Counted from the stretch's first letter, positions 1-13,285 are shown. The stretch is DNA of 64,000 nucleotides from Ceratothoa steindachneri (GCA_963969495.1 OZ018327.1:30511175-30575174); one strand, 5' to 3'. Made by a program: numbers and translations. Notes: generated by a model not told the origin, from the letters alone.

Positions 1-1345
1 CTCAAGGATTTTACAAACGAGAGAAGTTAAGCTTACCGGCCTAAAGTTATTTGGGTGCTCTTTACTTCCCTTTTTAAAAATTGGCACTACATTCGTTAAT
101 TTCCAATCTTCATGTATTTCTCCAAACTCGTAGTATATATCTTCTCAATAGCTACTGCAATACTATCTACACCTTATTTGAGTAACCCAGAATTAATGTT
201 GTCTGGTCCAGATAACTTACTGGTATTTAACTCCAATATAAGCCCTTTAATTATTTCCCTGTTCACATCAACGGTATTCAACACTACTTCCCTTGACCTA
301 GAATTATCATCTAGAAATCTATCTTGGTTCTCTTTTGAAAATACTGAAGAAAAAGGATCATTAAGAACCTCTACTATTTCTTCATCAGATTCTGTCTAAA
401 CCCCTTCATATCTAATAGGACCTATTTTATCACTGTTAGATTTGTTATTAATTCTATAATAGCTAAAGAATTTTCTTCGATCTTTATTATTATTTTGAGC
501 TAAATTAATTTCTGCCGCCCTTTTGCTCTTCTTAATAATCTTATTTAGCTCATTTCTGGTCGACCTATAATGATTTAAAATGTCAAAAGTACTTTCCCTG
601 TGTTATCTCTGGTATGCCCTTTTCTTCTCAGAAACTTTCCTAGCTATCTCTTAATTCCATCACAAGGGCTTCAAACATTTCTTCCTAATAGCCTTCATTG
701 GAATACACTGCTCTTGGACTATGTTTAGTATAGTCTGAAAAGGTCCCACATCTCATAAGTGTTCTAACCCCCCGAATTCTATATCTCACCTAATCTGATT
801 TAGCAAGTTTCGTAATTTATCGTAATCTCATCTATAAAAATTTGGAGTTTTTGTGGAGTTTATTGTTGTTCTACCTTTCACTATTACCAAGAACCAGATC
901 TAAGACATTGGCACCCCTTGTTAACTTATAAACAAATTGAGTCAAAATATTATCCTCAAAGCATTCTATAAACTTACTATCATATTTTCTCAGTCCACAG
1001 AATTTAAATTGAAGTCACCTAGAATAACTGTATCTACTTCACATCCTTTCCTTGTTTCCCTGATCATTAGTTAATCAATACATTCAGTCTGTCCAGGTGG
1101 TCTGTAAAATGCTCCCAAGTGTATTATCCTATTTTTACTGACCCTAATATCTATCCACAGTGACTCAACTTTTGATTGCTTTATAGAATTATTTAGATTT
1201 GAAGAAATACTATTTCTGATAAAAATAATCAACTCACCACCCGTCCTATCTCTCTTTTGTCTAATGTACATATCATAACTCTCTAGTTCAAATTCACTCA
1301 AGTTGTCATTAAATTTACTTACATTAACCCATGCTTCTATTACAC
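1..1345 (-). pseudogene. CR1-like LINE ORF2 remnant: endonuclease and start of RT
   Basis: Read on the - strand, this is the decayed second ORF of a CR1/Jockey-type non-LTR retrotransposon. Endonuclease (EEP fold) comes first: a degraded TETWV-type motif at about 1325-1340, the RTGGE block near 1235, YRPPG near 1100 and an ILGDFN catalytic motif at about 1010-1030. A linker follows (a KIGP motif near 420), then the first RT block, read as FKKGSKEHPNNFRPVSLTS at about 20-80. The left part runs off the window. Many frameshifts and stops are present, so the copy is dead. The endonuclease N-terminus lies further right, at 2821-2915, beyond an insertion. Family-level assignment is confident, the exact clade is not. 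Confidence 0.75.
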
Positions 1346-2820
<1,475 letters not shown>

Positions 2821-2915
2821 ACAATCTTCATCAATAATATAACTAAATAACTCATATTTCTTATTTCTAAGACTACGAGCATTGTTATAAAGCAACTCAT
2901 CCCTTCTATCCCTGA
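2821..2915 (-). pseudogene. CR1-like LINE ORF2, endonuclease N-terminus
   Basis: On the - strand at about 2855-2900 the translation reads NNARSLRNKKYELF, the canonical first motif of the CR1/Jockey endonuclease (N-A-R-S-L-R-N-K). The next expected block, the TETW motif, appears only at about 1340, after the intervening insertion. Orientation and order match the ORF1 remnant to the right (2930-3578), so all three pieces look like one element. Confidence 0.7.
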
Positions 2916-2929
2916 ATCACCTCATTTAG

Positions 2930-3578
2930 AATGTATACATTCCACTCCATCTCCTCTGCATCGCTTTCCTTTTCCTGCCCCACCTTGTATTCTTGTATTT
3001 CCCTGACCACTATCAGTAACTAGTTTCCCGCCTGCAAAGACCCAACGACACTATCTAACTCGTGCTACAACCGAAAACCCCAGCCCGGCTTAGATGGAGT
3101 CCATCCAATGCATATAATGCCTTATTCCCATAAACCCATTCCAAACATCTACAAACACTAATCCGACTCCTCACACAGGCCTTTCACACACTCATTCAGT
3201 CCAATTGCACGAGACAACCATTCCATCCGACATCCAATCTCGGAGGCACACCTGAAACAACTCCTTTCACTCACCCTTTCAACTAACCTTTTGTACATCT
3301 CTCGTAACTCACATTAACCCACCTTCTTTACATCATTTACTCGCACATGCGTAATCACAAGTGCATCCCTCTCACACCCAGACACCAGACTATCATACTT
3401 CTCAGAAACATTATTTACACCAGCACCCGGCAAACAAACTCTCAATCCCTTCCATTTGCTTGCACTCGACATCCTATCTAAATATCTAATCTGAGAGTCA
3501 CCCATTACAAGCACTCAGTCATCCTCCTAGTCCCCCTAGGCATAGCATTACCCTCGCTCCTGTTCTCATTCAAACTAC
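2930..3578 (-). pseudogene. CR1-like LINE ORF1, SGNH-esterase-like domain
   Basis: On the - strand the translation contains LVMGDSQIRYLDR at about 3475-3514 (the nucleophile-region GDS block of SGNH hydrolases) and CLPGAGV near 3425. A DGLHLS motif at about 3088-3105 (the catalytic Asp-His block) lies in another frame after frameshifts. CR1-clade ORF1 proteins are known to carry such esterase domains. The reading is broken by several frameshifts and by the LTR element to its right. Its N-terminal half continues at 7796-8253. Confidence 0.7.
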
Positions 3579-4315
3579 TATAGATATAGGGCCATCGTGG
3601 CATGAACCTAGATAGATACTTCACAACAAACCTATATCTATAAGTTTTTGAGGAGAGTTATTGAATCGTAAAAAAGAGTCGAACGGCTAAGCTTATGGAG
3701 AAGTTAGGCTTAATGGTTGGACACGAAATCGTTAAGGAATGGATGAAATACAACGAGGATAGAACAAAATATGTGGAAAATGATTTTGATGTAGCGAATC
3801 TAATCATTTTGCTGTAGCAACTATTATTAGTGAATTAGGGCTGTAATGAAAGTGTGAATGGGAATTAGGATCTCTCTCTAGTATGGGGTGATTTTAGAAA
3901 ATAAGTGAAGAGGGAAGTTTTTAACATATCTTAATATGACGGCGACGCGATTACAAGTGAGAGTGGAAAAATGCATGTGTTTGTATGTGCGTGAAATTCT
4001 AAGAGATGTTGTTTATATATGTGCGTTAAATGAAATCAGTTTCTCGTCACGGAATAATTGAATTATTAAAGGTTACATAATATAAATGAATGATTGAATT
4101 GCAAAAAGTTATGCATAAAATAATTGAATGATTGAATTGGCAAAAGTTAAATGAAATAAATGAATGAATTATTAAGTTATACATAAATTACATGAATGAT
4201 TTAATTGACAAAGGGTAAGTAAAATAAATGAACGATTTAAATTTTATACATAATATATATATTTAAGTTTCCCAGGAGGGTTTTATTATAGGAATGCCCA
4301 GAGGGCATTGCTATA
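3579..4315 (-). repeat. 3' LTR of the Gypsy-like element
   Basis: 737 bp. It starts TATAG and ends CTATA, giving a short inverted terminal repeat but not the usual TG/CA. It lacks about 190 bp (a microsatellite plus about 120 bp of flank) present in the other LTR. Confidence 0.85.
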
Positions 4316-4318
4316 ACA

Positions 4319-4328
4319 CTCCCCCCTA
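4319..4328 (-). promoter_or_regulatory. Polypurine tract next to 3' LTR
   Basis: On the - strand a run AGGGGGGAG lies three bases upstream of the 3' LTR, the expected plus-strand primer site of LTR elements. Confidence 0.6.
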
Positions 4329-4809
4329 AGAAGGTTATCCCCACTTTTCTATTTTGAGATTACAAGTCCAAGTACCGACGAGGCCTCCTAACGACGCGGC
4401 TGGAGCGCGTGATGACAGTGCCATTGGTTTGGCTGCAGGTACGGGGACATAAATTCGCTGTGGCAGTGCTAGTAGCGTTGGACGAGGCACCGGCACGAGA
4501 GAAGGTCGGTGGGGCGAAGGTGATCCGCTTGTTGGTTCTTTCCGAGATGGCGTCAAACGGGATGTGGGAGTCTTGTTCTCCGCTGACGGAGTGGGGGAGA
4601 TATTTGCTCCTGACTGACCACTCCTGCCGATGAGGTCTCCTCTAACACAAAAGGAGGAGGCAGCAAAACGGAAGGTGGAGTTGGAGTAGCAAGGGTGCTT
4701 ATAAGGGTGGGTTTGAGTTTGTTTTGGGGGATTACTGTACCAAAAGGGGTATAGTAGGAGAATGAGGTGATAGTGGTTCTAGATAAACATTATCGGTATA
4801 AGCGGGTTT

Positions 4810-5026
4810 CATGGCGTGTTGCCATATGACGTGTTGTCATAGCTGTGTGTGAGTGAAGTAATGGCTTGTTGCAATAGTTTGTGTTAGTGCTGAATAGATT
4901 GATGGTGTGCTGCCATAGCACTGTATGAGTGATCAATGGATTTATGGTCTGTTGCCATACCACTATTTGAATGCTGATGAATCGGTGGCGTGTCGCCATA
5001 GCACTGTATGAGTGCTGAATGAATTA
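4810..5026. repeat. Degenerate tandem repeat inside the LTR element
   Basis: Four to five imperfect units of roughly 55-60 bp share the core GTGTTGCCATAGCACTGTA. This lies in the non-coding interior where pol would be expected. Confidence 0.6.
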
Positions 5027-5190
5027 GTACGATATGAAGCGAGGATTGAGTGTGGGTCAAAAAGGCAAAAGTGAAGAACTACCTGAATAAGTGAAGTGAG
5101 GTGTAGGTGGTAGATGTTGACCCGTTTATCCCTTGAGTTGTTAGTTTGAAGGATGTGATTGAGAGGCTGGAGTAAGAGGAATGCCAGAAT

Positions 5191-5664
5191 TTAAAGGTTG
5201 GGAAATTGAACTTTGAAGATTTGGAGAAAGTGGTTGAGTTGGGTTAAGTGAGAAAACTGGGGAATTAGAGGAACGAAGATTTGATTGAGGATTTGGAGAG
5301 TTTGGTGATGAAAAGTGAAGATTATAGGAGTTTTGAGATGAAGATTGATGTGCCAGGAGTGGAAAGTTGAGATTAGGTAAAGGTGAAGGTACGGTTGCAA
5401 ATATCTGCAAGGTTGTAGGCATTTTACAGCCTGTGCGCCGTATTTTTTGTGATACCAACACTTTTGAGTAGATTGGGTGAAAGTCCCATTATGCTTTGAG
5501 AGACTACTATGCGCAGTGTTGAAAAAAAACATAATGGTGGTTACAAGTCTGTGTACAGCGTACAGCGTTGTGGCCGTACCTTTGATGGTACCAGCATAGG
5601 TCCTGATGGTGTGGAAGAAGTTGAAAATAGTTGGAAGAAGTTTGAAAATATTGCTGCCTCTCAC
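5191..5664 (-). pseudogene. Gag C-terminus with Cys/His motif, Ser/Pro-rich tail
   Basis: The - strand frame contains CWYHKKYGAQAVKCLQPC at about 5406-5460. From memory this matches the C-x-x-H...C...C motif that sits at the gag/protease boundary of many arthropod Gypsy-like elements. The sequence beyond it is low-complexity Ser/Pro/Asn-rich with no protease active site. This suggests pol was deleted right after this point. Confidence 0.6.
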
Positions 5665-6144
5665 CTTTTGCTTTGGGATGCCTTCGTTGGTTTCTCTTTT
5701 GTGAACCAGAGCGGGACCTGTGCCTTTAATTCCCCAAACTCTGCCTGTGCTCAGTATGTGATCCCTGGTGCAGCATTAACCTTCAGATGTTGGCCTCCAT
5801 TTCCGTATTGAGGCCTCGAGTGACCTCGATAAAGATGGTGGAACCTCTAAACGCTCGACCCGGTCGTCAGAGGAGCTCGACGTTCCTCGAACATGAGACT
5901 TTTTAATATTATTAGATGGACCGTTGCCCCCAATTCACGTAGGGATTAATAAATAACCTATCGGCGGCTATGGCTATCTCCTCTATATCCGGGGGGAGGG
6001 GGGTGAATTTAAAATAAGCGGCCTGATGCCCTCTGGGACTCCCCTCATGAAAATCTCAGTGAGGAGAGGGCTAAAAAGGTTGGTTTGCGCACTTTTTTTA
6101 CCCTGATAAGGTCCTTTAGGTTCTTTAAGAAAGCCAAATGACTC

Positions 6145-6564
6145 TTATCTCCTATTTCCTGAGTGTTCAGGATTTGCCTTAGGTTGTCTACATACTTGGG
6201 ACCTGCCGTACTTCGTATGAAATGCCTTATTCAGGCGGTCCAGAACGCCAACTGTTCCACCTTTAATAAAAATCTCCCTAAATTTAATTAATATACTCAT
6301 GGGGAGAGACTGTATGACTGCAGCAGTCTTTTCTTCTTCTGTAATGCGCTGGGGCTTGAGTAGAAGGGACGATATTTCGAGCCATACTATGGGATTTGAA
6401 GCATCAAAAGTGGGCAGCGAGAGATATGCATGGGGCTGTCTGATGGTGAGGTGATCTAGAGATGAGGACCTTTCATCCGGTGAGCCGCTTACGAAAGTAC
6501 TTCGATAGTTCAGTATAGTCGCTACTGTGTGTACACGTGATGGATGTGCGTGAACTTCAGTCAC
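6145..6564 (-). pseudogene. Gag capsid-like ORF of the Gypsy-like element
   Basis: 139 codons. The core reads LPTFDASNPIVWLEISSLL followed by ITEEEKTAAVIQSLP, which matches the layout of insect-type Ty3/Gypsy capsids (LPxFxxxDPxxWFxxVE...ITxxxxKxxxVxxxLP). The frame ends early, before the Cys/His motif at 5406-5460. It lies about 300 bp downstream of the 5' LTR on the - strand, as expected for gag. Confidence 0.7.
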
Positions 6565-6849
6565 GTGAAGAAATGTAAATAAAAATTTTCGGAAAAAGAA
6601 ATATTATTCACTCGTTGTATTTACATAGATATAATAAATTTAATTTAATGAGGAAAATATTAATTCAATTAAGGGTGTAATTGGAAACTTGGGATTAGAA
6701 ACTAACACGTGTTGAGAGCGAGGCTTGGAAAATGAACGCGTGACTAAGTGACTTGAAAAATATGAAACCATGTGACTGGGTTGAAAATTTATATTTGATT
6801 TTATAATTAAGAATGGATGAACGTACGGGAGATAATTAAACAAATTCTA

Positions 6850-6856
6850 GGCACCA
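6850..6856 (-). promoter_or_regulatory. Primer-binding site of the LTR element
   Basis: Three bases inside the 5' LTR the - strand reads TGGTGCC. TGG pairs with the CCA end of the tRNA primer. I could not assign the tRNA species. Confidence 0.55.
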
Positions 6857-6859
6857 ATT

Positions 6860-7043
6860 TATAGATATAGGGCCATCGTGATATGACCCTAGATAGATAC
6901 TTCACAACAAACCTATATCTATAAATTTTTTAGGAGAGTTATTGAATCGTAAAAGAGAGTCGAGCGGCTAAGCTTATGGCGAAGTTAGGCTTAAAGGTTG
7001 AACACGAAATCGTTAAGGAACGGATGAAATACAACGAGGATAG

Positions 7044-7113
<70 letters not shown>

Positions 7114-7791
7114 GATTAACAAAACAGATTATAATAAGTTGAATTAGGTTAAATTAGGCAAGGTTGAACTAGAGTTGAAAATAACTTCGCGTGACCAGAT
7201 GAAGTGTGACGTATAAATTTTGTAAATGGATATTGAATGTGGAAAATGATTTTTATGTAGTGAATGTAATCATTTTGCTGTAGCGACTATAATTAGTGAA
7301 TTGGGGCTGTAATGAAAGTGTAAATGGGAATTAGGATCTCTCTCTAGTATAGGGTGATTTTAGAGAATAAGTGAAGAGGGAAGTTTTTAACATACCTTAA
7401 TATGAAGGCGACGCGAATACAAGTGAGAGAGTCTTTTCGCGTTATTTCACAAGTGGTGAAATGCGTTAGTTTGTATGTGCCAGAAATTCTAAGAGATGTT
7501 GTTTGTATATGTGCGTTAAATGAAATCAGTTTCTCGTCACGGATTGATTGAATTATTAAAGGTTACATAATATAAATGAATAATGGAATCGCAAAACATT
7601 ATGCATAAATAATTGAATTGACAAAAGTTAAATAAAATAAATAAATGAATTATTAAGTTATACATGAATGATTTAATTGACAAAGGTTAAATAGAATAAA
7701 TGCATGATTTGAATTTTATACATAATATATATATATATTTAAGTTTCCCAGGAGGATTTTATTATAGGAATGCCCAAAGGGCATTGCTATG
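6860..7791 (-). repeat. 5' LTR of the Gypsy-like element
   Basis: 932 bp, colinear with 3579-4315. It differs by an AT microsatellite (7047-7109), about 120 bp of extra sequence to 7230, and scattered substitutions. The divergence implies an old insertion. Confidence 0.85.
7047..7109. repeat. (AT)n microsatellite within LTR
   Basis: About 63 bp of pure AT dinucleotide present in the right LTR only. Confidence 0.95.
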
Positions 7792-7795
7792 CTAC

Positions 7796-8253
7796 CACTT
7801 ATTTCACTTTCTGCCACAACCACATAAGACAAATCACTTTCAACCTCTTCCTTTCTCAGGGCATCTAATCTGTTAGTCAACCTAACAAGTTTGATGTCTC
7901 TCTTACTCACAGACCTAACCTATCTATTCTATCCATATTCACCCACCATTCATCTTCACTCACATCTGTCACTTCTTTCTTTCCAGTCCCTAATCTAGGC
8001 CTATCTTCCACCCTCTTGGTCCTAGCCACATTCTTCATGCGTATACTCGCATCCCTTTTCACTTCATTCACCACTCACTTAATCTCTTGCACTCATCCCG
8101 CAACCGACTCACCTCCTCTACCAAAGCCACATTTAAACTAGTCACATAACAAACGGGGCATTCAGATACATTTGCTCTTCTTTAAACACCACAAAAATCA
8201 CACACACTGCTTACATCAAAAGGCACACTCACATCATCCAAAGCAACAACCAT
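7796..8253 (-). pseudogene. CR1-like LINE ORF1, N-terminal zinc ribbon and coiled coil
   Basis: The ATG is at 8253 on the - strand. The first residues lead to VCDFCG and then CPVCY, two CxxC pairs typical of the zinc ribbon/PHD-like head of CR1 ORF1. A heptad-rich stretch with VALVEEVSRLRDECKRL follows, probably a coiled coil. A TAA interrupts the frame between the CxxC pairs and further frameshifts follow. The reading stops at the LTR insertion and resumes in frame at 3578. Confidence 0.65.
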
Positions 8254-9047
8254 ACTGAGAAACCTTTCAAAATATAATTAAAAAATCCTTTAGTATTATG
8301 TCTAATACTCAAAGTTAACTATCTTCCCGAACTTAAACATATTACACCTAAACATAAAAAATGAATAAAACGTCACTGAATATAGAGCTCGCCGAGAACA
8401 CGTCCGATCGCTACCGACGCTGACTTATTATTGATAAGCAGAAATTGCAACATCATCATCCTCTGAGAGCATATTAACTCTGAAGCGTGAAGTTTCACAG
8501 TGATCCAACTAACCTTAACATAACATAACATAATTTCACGGATGACAAAAGCCACAAGGGCCTATCAAAGGTCATCCGCATCCGTCAAAACCCACCCACA
8601 AAAAGCACCATCACCAGGAAAAGACAAAATCAAAGTCCCCCACAATATAATATAACAGATGACAAAAAGCCCTTCTGTACCTTCTTGGTACCGAAGGGAA
8701 CTGAAGTAATGGCAATTCGCTAATTCTAATTTTCTTTATTTTTAATATATATAAATAATGCTACTACAAAAATACACTACAAACCAACCACCAACCGAAC
8801 TATTGAGAAATTTTGGTTTATCGACTTTCTTCCTAAAAGTTCTATTCGCCATTCCCTCTGTAGACTTTCTTCCGAAAGGTTTTATTGCTCCACACTTTCC
8901 AAATCTTTTTTGATATAAGTGATTAATCGTTAGGTACCTTAGTGAGAATTTTGCTTAACCTAGGTTATATCTACTGCCTTAATAACCTAAGACCTTTTCT
9001 TTAACGAAAGTCGCCCGTGCCCTAGGGCACGGGGGCATTCTCTCGAG
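8254..9047. other. Presumed leader regions of two divergent LINEs
   Basis: No gene is seen. The left part probably contains the 5' leader of the - strand CR1-like element. The right part, ending in the GC-rich segment near 9010-9035 just before the ATG at 9048, probably is the leader of the + strand family-M LINE. The 60-codon frames here have no motif. Confidence 0.4.
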
Positions 9048-10463
9048 ATGTCTCAAAAGGACAAATCTCGAGTTAAACTAAAACGACCTAATTCTAATAC
9101 TGATATCGAATCATCTAACGTTGATCCTACTCTAAAACAACTACACAAAGTGATCAAAGAGACTGACCAAGCTGTCTCGTTTCTCTTCACAGCCATCAAC
9201 TTCTGGTTCAGAGAAATCGAACAAGTACCCGAATTACCCTGCTATATATCATAGTTCAACGCACAGTTATGTTATGTTATAGTTCAACGCACAGTAATAA
9301 AGCTCCTGTAACATCACAAAGTAAGATCAATGATACAGGTAGTATAAATGTGACTTCCATAAACAAAAATGACCCCAAATTGAATATTGATCCCAAATTT
9401 GTTTCTTGGGTATATTCAACTTCTCCAACAGTTAATTTGACAAAATTAAGTCCATTAACAATTAAAACAGTTGTTGAATCCATTTGTCATGGCCCTGTCA
9501 TCGAGGTTAAATATTGCAGAACAGGATCCCTCTTAATACATACAAAATCCTCAGATCAGACAACAGCCCTTTTAAATACAAAAACCATTATCAATGGACA
9601 ATATGATGTAGAATGCTCAGTTGCACAAAATTTAAACTATTCAAGGTATCATATATGCACCTGATCTACTATACTTTGAGGAAGAATTATTACTTAATGA
9701 ATTAAAAATTCAAAATGAGTTTGTTATGAAAATTAGACGCCTCAATAAAGGCCCTTCCCAAATCCCTACCCCTTTGTTAGTATTAACTTTTGCTGGAAAT
9801 GTCTTGCCTTCTAAACTATATTATGGATACCTTACGTTCAGTATTGATAACCACTACCTTAATCCCTTGATGTGCTTTAATTGCTGGCATTTTGGACATG
9901 GAAGTAGGACCTGTACAAATAAATCTAGATGTCTTTATTGTAATGAGCAACATAATTCTCAGGATTGTATCGCTCCAAGGGAAGCTCCTAAATGTATTCA
10001 CTGCTCTTCTCCCAACCATTTAGGAAATTCTAAGGAATGTCCTGTGTGGATCAGGGAGAAAGAAATTATTCATTTAAAAATTGATAAAAAATTATCCTTC
10101 TTGGAAGCTCGACAGGTATATTTCAAAAATCATCCTATAAATGCAAGTGACATATATACAAATAACAAGAAAAAAACTATGAAAAAGCTACAAAAGAAAC
10201 ACAATGCGACCTACCCATTACTAGACCACAATCTCTACCTGCAAAAAGTATTAATAATGAAGATAAACACAACTCTCATAATGTTGATAATGTTGATGAC
10301 TCAAATAAATACCTATGGTCTATCCTTAAAGAATATAAGAAAATCATGGAAGCAAACATTGCCCCTAAACAGGCAGTTAACAAAATGGCTATAGTGTTTA
10401 ATAAAATGGGCTTTACAAAAAAAATTGATTCAAGGGATGGTTACAGAATATTATTTGGTGATT
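9048..10463 (+). pseudogene. Family M LINE ORF1 (Gag-like, three zinc knuckles)
   Basis: The ATG at 9048 opens a frame that breaks at 9254, where a 28-bp tandem duplication (copies start at 9251 and 9279) shifts it. It continues at 9269-9664 and 9726-10394. Residues from about 9874 to 10043 carry three CCHC-type knuckles beginning CFNCWHFGH, CLYCNEQHN and CIHCSSPNH. These bind nucleic acid in the ORF1 proteins of Jockey, R1 and I-type LINEs. The KLSFLEAR block after the knuckles matches the LSFREAK block of family N, so the two families are related. Dead copy. Confidence 0.8.
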
Positions 10464-10498
10464 AATAGTTTAAATTATATATAGATAATGAACTTTAG

Positions 10499-10598
10499 AA
10501 TGTCAGTGGAATATACGCAGTTATACAACTAGGTTACCATTCTTGCAGATGATCTTAAATGAGTATTCCCCATCAATTGTAATGCTACAAGAAAAAAA
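10499..10598 (+). pseudogene. Family M LINE ORF2, start of endonuclease
   Basis: After the gag end, weak coding signal ends in NEYSPSIVMLQE, the first catalytic block (LQE) of the apurinic-type endonuclease. The frame is then interrupted by a duplicated gag piece and an inverted RT element, and resumes at about 13461. Confidence 0.6.
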
Positions 10599-10632
10599 AT
10601 AGAACTGAAAAAGCTACAAAAGAAACACAATG
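10599..10632 (+). repeat. Duplicated gag segment, left half
   Basis: Repeats the sequence at about 10181-10212 in the gag of the same element. The next bases of that gag segment (10212-10280) are repeated at 13389-13459, on the other side of the inverted RT element. Confidence 0.75.
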
Positions 10633-10991
10633 CGACCTGTTCTGTTCTGTTTGAGGTTCGAGATATTGCCTTTACTTCGGCATCTCTTAAATATACATTA
10701 TGTCTTGTTTATTTCTTTTTGTATTGTTTGTTTTGCAGAATTTATTATCTTTGTCATCTTTTTAAGCTTTTTTCACCCTTGTCATTAATAACTATATATT
10801 TACGTATCAGGCACACTTGATTAGGATTGTCCTTGTCATCACTTGATTAGTTTTTCACCATCGTCATTATTAATTAGATAAGATATTTACATACACATAC
10901 TGGTGCCTATTGTCATTATTAGTTATATATTTACATACACATATATGAGTGCCTATTTTTCATCATTTACTTTGGCTATTTATCAATCTTA

Positions 10992-11276
10992 TTAAATTGC
11001 TTTATCCATTAGTTTTTTTCTCATCATCCAAGCCTCTTTCAGGAAATTTTTACATTTATATTCTTCTTCCTCTTGGATATTATTAAATAGTAGTAACTTC
11101 TCTATTCTTATCTCTCTTATTTCAAATTTTTTTCTGATTTTTTCCAATTTGCTACATTTTATAAGAAAGTGTTCCAAAGTTTCCTCTTCTTCATTACACA
11201 GTTTACACTTTGTATCTCCTCCTACATAAATCTTCCTCCATTCAAGGTTCAAAGTGTTTGTTCTACATTTAAACAT
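10992..11276 (-). pseudogene. C-terminal zinc-finger domain of the RT element
   Basis: The frame shows CKLCNEEEETLEHFLIKC, a C-x2-C...H-x4-C pattern common at the C-terminus of LINE proteins. It is separated from the RT by a frame break near 11329-11276. Confidence 0.65.
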
Positions 11277-11328
11277 AAGAATTGATGGAAAATCATTACG
11301 ATAAATTTTTTCTTCTTTAATCTCTCTT

Positions 11329-13285
11329 TTATTTTCCTGGTATAATTTGAGTGTGTTTTTTATTCAAATTCTCAATCCATAACTTGGTATCAAAATTCAT
11401 TGTCAGTTCTTTTAGTTTTTCTTTATTTATTTCTCTTAGCTTCTTTGTATTTATTTCAATAAACTCCATATATTTCCTTACTATGTCATTCCATTGTTTG
11501 TCCAGTTTTTTGTCCATCATTTCTTTCATGATTGTTTTACTCAATGGTGTACCTTTATCCAGAACATATTTAATGTAACCCAATTTTCTTTCTATATCTC
11601 TTTTTAACATGGATGATGCTCCAATTTCGCCACGAAGAACAACTGTAGGTGTAAACCCTGGGGCTCCTAATATATTTCGCCAAACTGAATTTTCAATTCT
11701 TTGTAGCTCTTCTATTTCTTTCTTTTTCCAACATATTACTGCTGTTTCTGCCAATATACTAGGCAATATAATGCTTTTCCAGAAGGTTTTTCCAATCATT
11801 ACCTTGTTACATGATCTTGAGATAACTGAGAATGTTAGATTTTTCATCTTTTTAGCTTGATTTATTTTTTCTTCTCTGTTTTCTAAAACAGTCTTTTTTG
11901 TCAATAATTGTGACTCCTAGATATTTTACTTCGTTAGTGATTTCAATATCTCTTATCTTACTTTGTTCTTTTGGTTTGTTAAATATCATGATTTTACTCT
12001 TATTTTTATTCATTTTCAAACCACAGGCCTTTGCTATTTCTGTAATAATATCAATCATTTGCTCCATTTCTTCTATTGAACTTGCCAATAATACGCCATC
12101 ATCTGCAAAGAATAATGTTGGTATGTAAAAGGACTCATCCTTGTATCCAAATTTCATGAGGCACAATTTCTCAATCAGTATGTTTATAACCATTATAAAT
12201 ATTTGTGGTGATCCTGTGCACCCTTGACGTATTCCATTTGTCACTTCAGTCTGACCTATTACTTTATTATTTATATATAAAGTAGTACTGTCATCTGTAT
12301 AAAGTCTGGCTATTGTTTCTATTACATCTGGATCACATTTATAGTATTTTAATGCTTCAATCATCTTTCCTCTATCCACAGAGTCAAAAGCTTTTTCAAA
12401 ATCAATAAAAGTAACAATAAGACATTTCTTCCTTTTTATGCTATTTTCAATACAATATTTCAATATTAGTAGATTATCTTCTCTTCTTCTTCCTTTTGTA
12501 AACCCAGATTGAAACTCGTTTTCTTGTTCCACATTTTCCAAGTGTTCCACCAATTTAGTTTTTATTAGGCTCATATATAATTTATAGCCAGTATTTGTAA
12601 GTGCAACTGGCCTAAAATCCTTTATAGTTGGCTTTTTTATCTTTGGCAGTAGCACTGTTTTTGATTCTTTCCATTTTTGAGGGACATTTTGTTCTTCAAT
12701 TATTTTATTCAAACCTTTTGTTATGATTTCTAATGTTATATCATTTTCCCCTATCCATTTCCAAATTTCTCCTTTTATTTTATCTGGGCCTGGTTGCTTC
12801 TTATTTTTAATATTCAAGATATGTTTCCTTACCTCTATTGCCTGAAAATTTACTGGTTTCATCTTTTTTAATTCTTTCTCTTCATGAGATTTTCCACTCA
12901 TTTCATAATGCTCTTTTAAGTATATAGGTATTTCTTTGTAATTTATATTGTTCTTTTTACCATTATATATTATTTTCTTTAAAGGTTTAATCTCATCACT
13001 TCTCTGTTCAATATTCATACATTCAAAATGTTCAATTAAGTTTTCTGGTACATATTGAATCTTGGTATTCTCGAAAAATACTTTCATTTTTTCTTGATTT
13101 TTATACTGCTTATATTTTTTTATTTCAGATTTATTCCAAACTTCTGTTATATTGTTGTGTTGTTTTTTATATATGCTATTCCAATAGTTCAGGATCATTT
13201 TATTTCTTTGAAAATCATCTTTTAATTTTTCTCCTTTTTCATTATATATTTCAGTTATTATATCCTTTCTGATATTTCCTCGCAA
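11329..13285 (-). pseudogene. Reverse transcriptase of the RT element
   Basis: Two overlapping frames (13285-11852 and 11904-11329) give a nearly continuous RT. RT blocks in order: KKQPGPDKIKGE (about 12790), KDFRPVALTN (about 12600), FIDFEKAFDSVD (about 12390), GIRQGCTGSP (about 12215), and the catalytic FFADD at 12098-12112. KYLGVTI follows near 11925. The thumb region then carries IGKTFWKSIILPS and ENSVWRNILGAP. One frameshift near 11880-11900 separates RT from thumb. Dead, but younger-looking than the CR1 pieces. Confidence 0.85.

Larger units (their letters stand above)
3579..7791 (-). mobile_element. Ty3/Gypsy-like LTR retrotransposon, pol-less, inserted in LINE ORF1
   Basis: Two direct repeats (3579-4315 and 6860-7791) bound a 2.5-kb interior. 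The gag remnant reads on the - strand, so the right repeat is the 5' LTR. A 4-bp target duplication (CTAC) lies at 3575-3578 and 7792-7795. Removing the element and one CTAC joins the two flanking LINE ORF1 halves in the same frame, which supports a real insertion. Downstream of the gag and the Cys/His motif no protease, RT, RNase H or integrase is seen, so the copy is a deletion derivative that would need help to move. Confidence 0.8.

Noticed and set aside
5191..5811. Opposed open frames as a host gene in the LTR element
   Set aside because: The - strand frame carries a Gypsy-type Cys/His motif and lies between LTRs. The + strand frame is its shadow.
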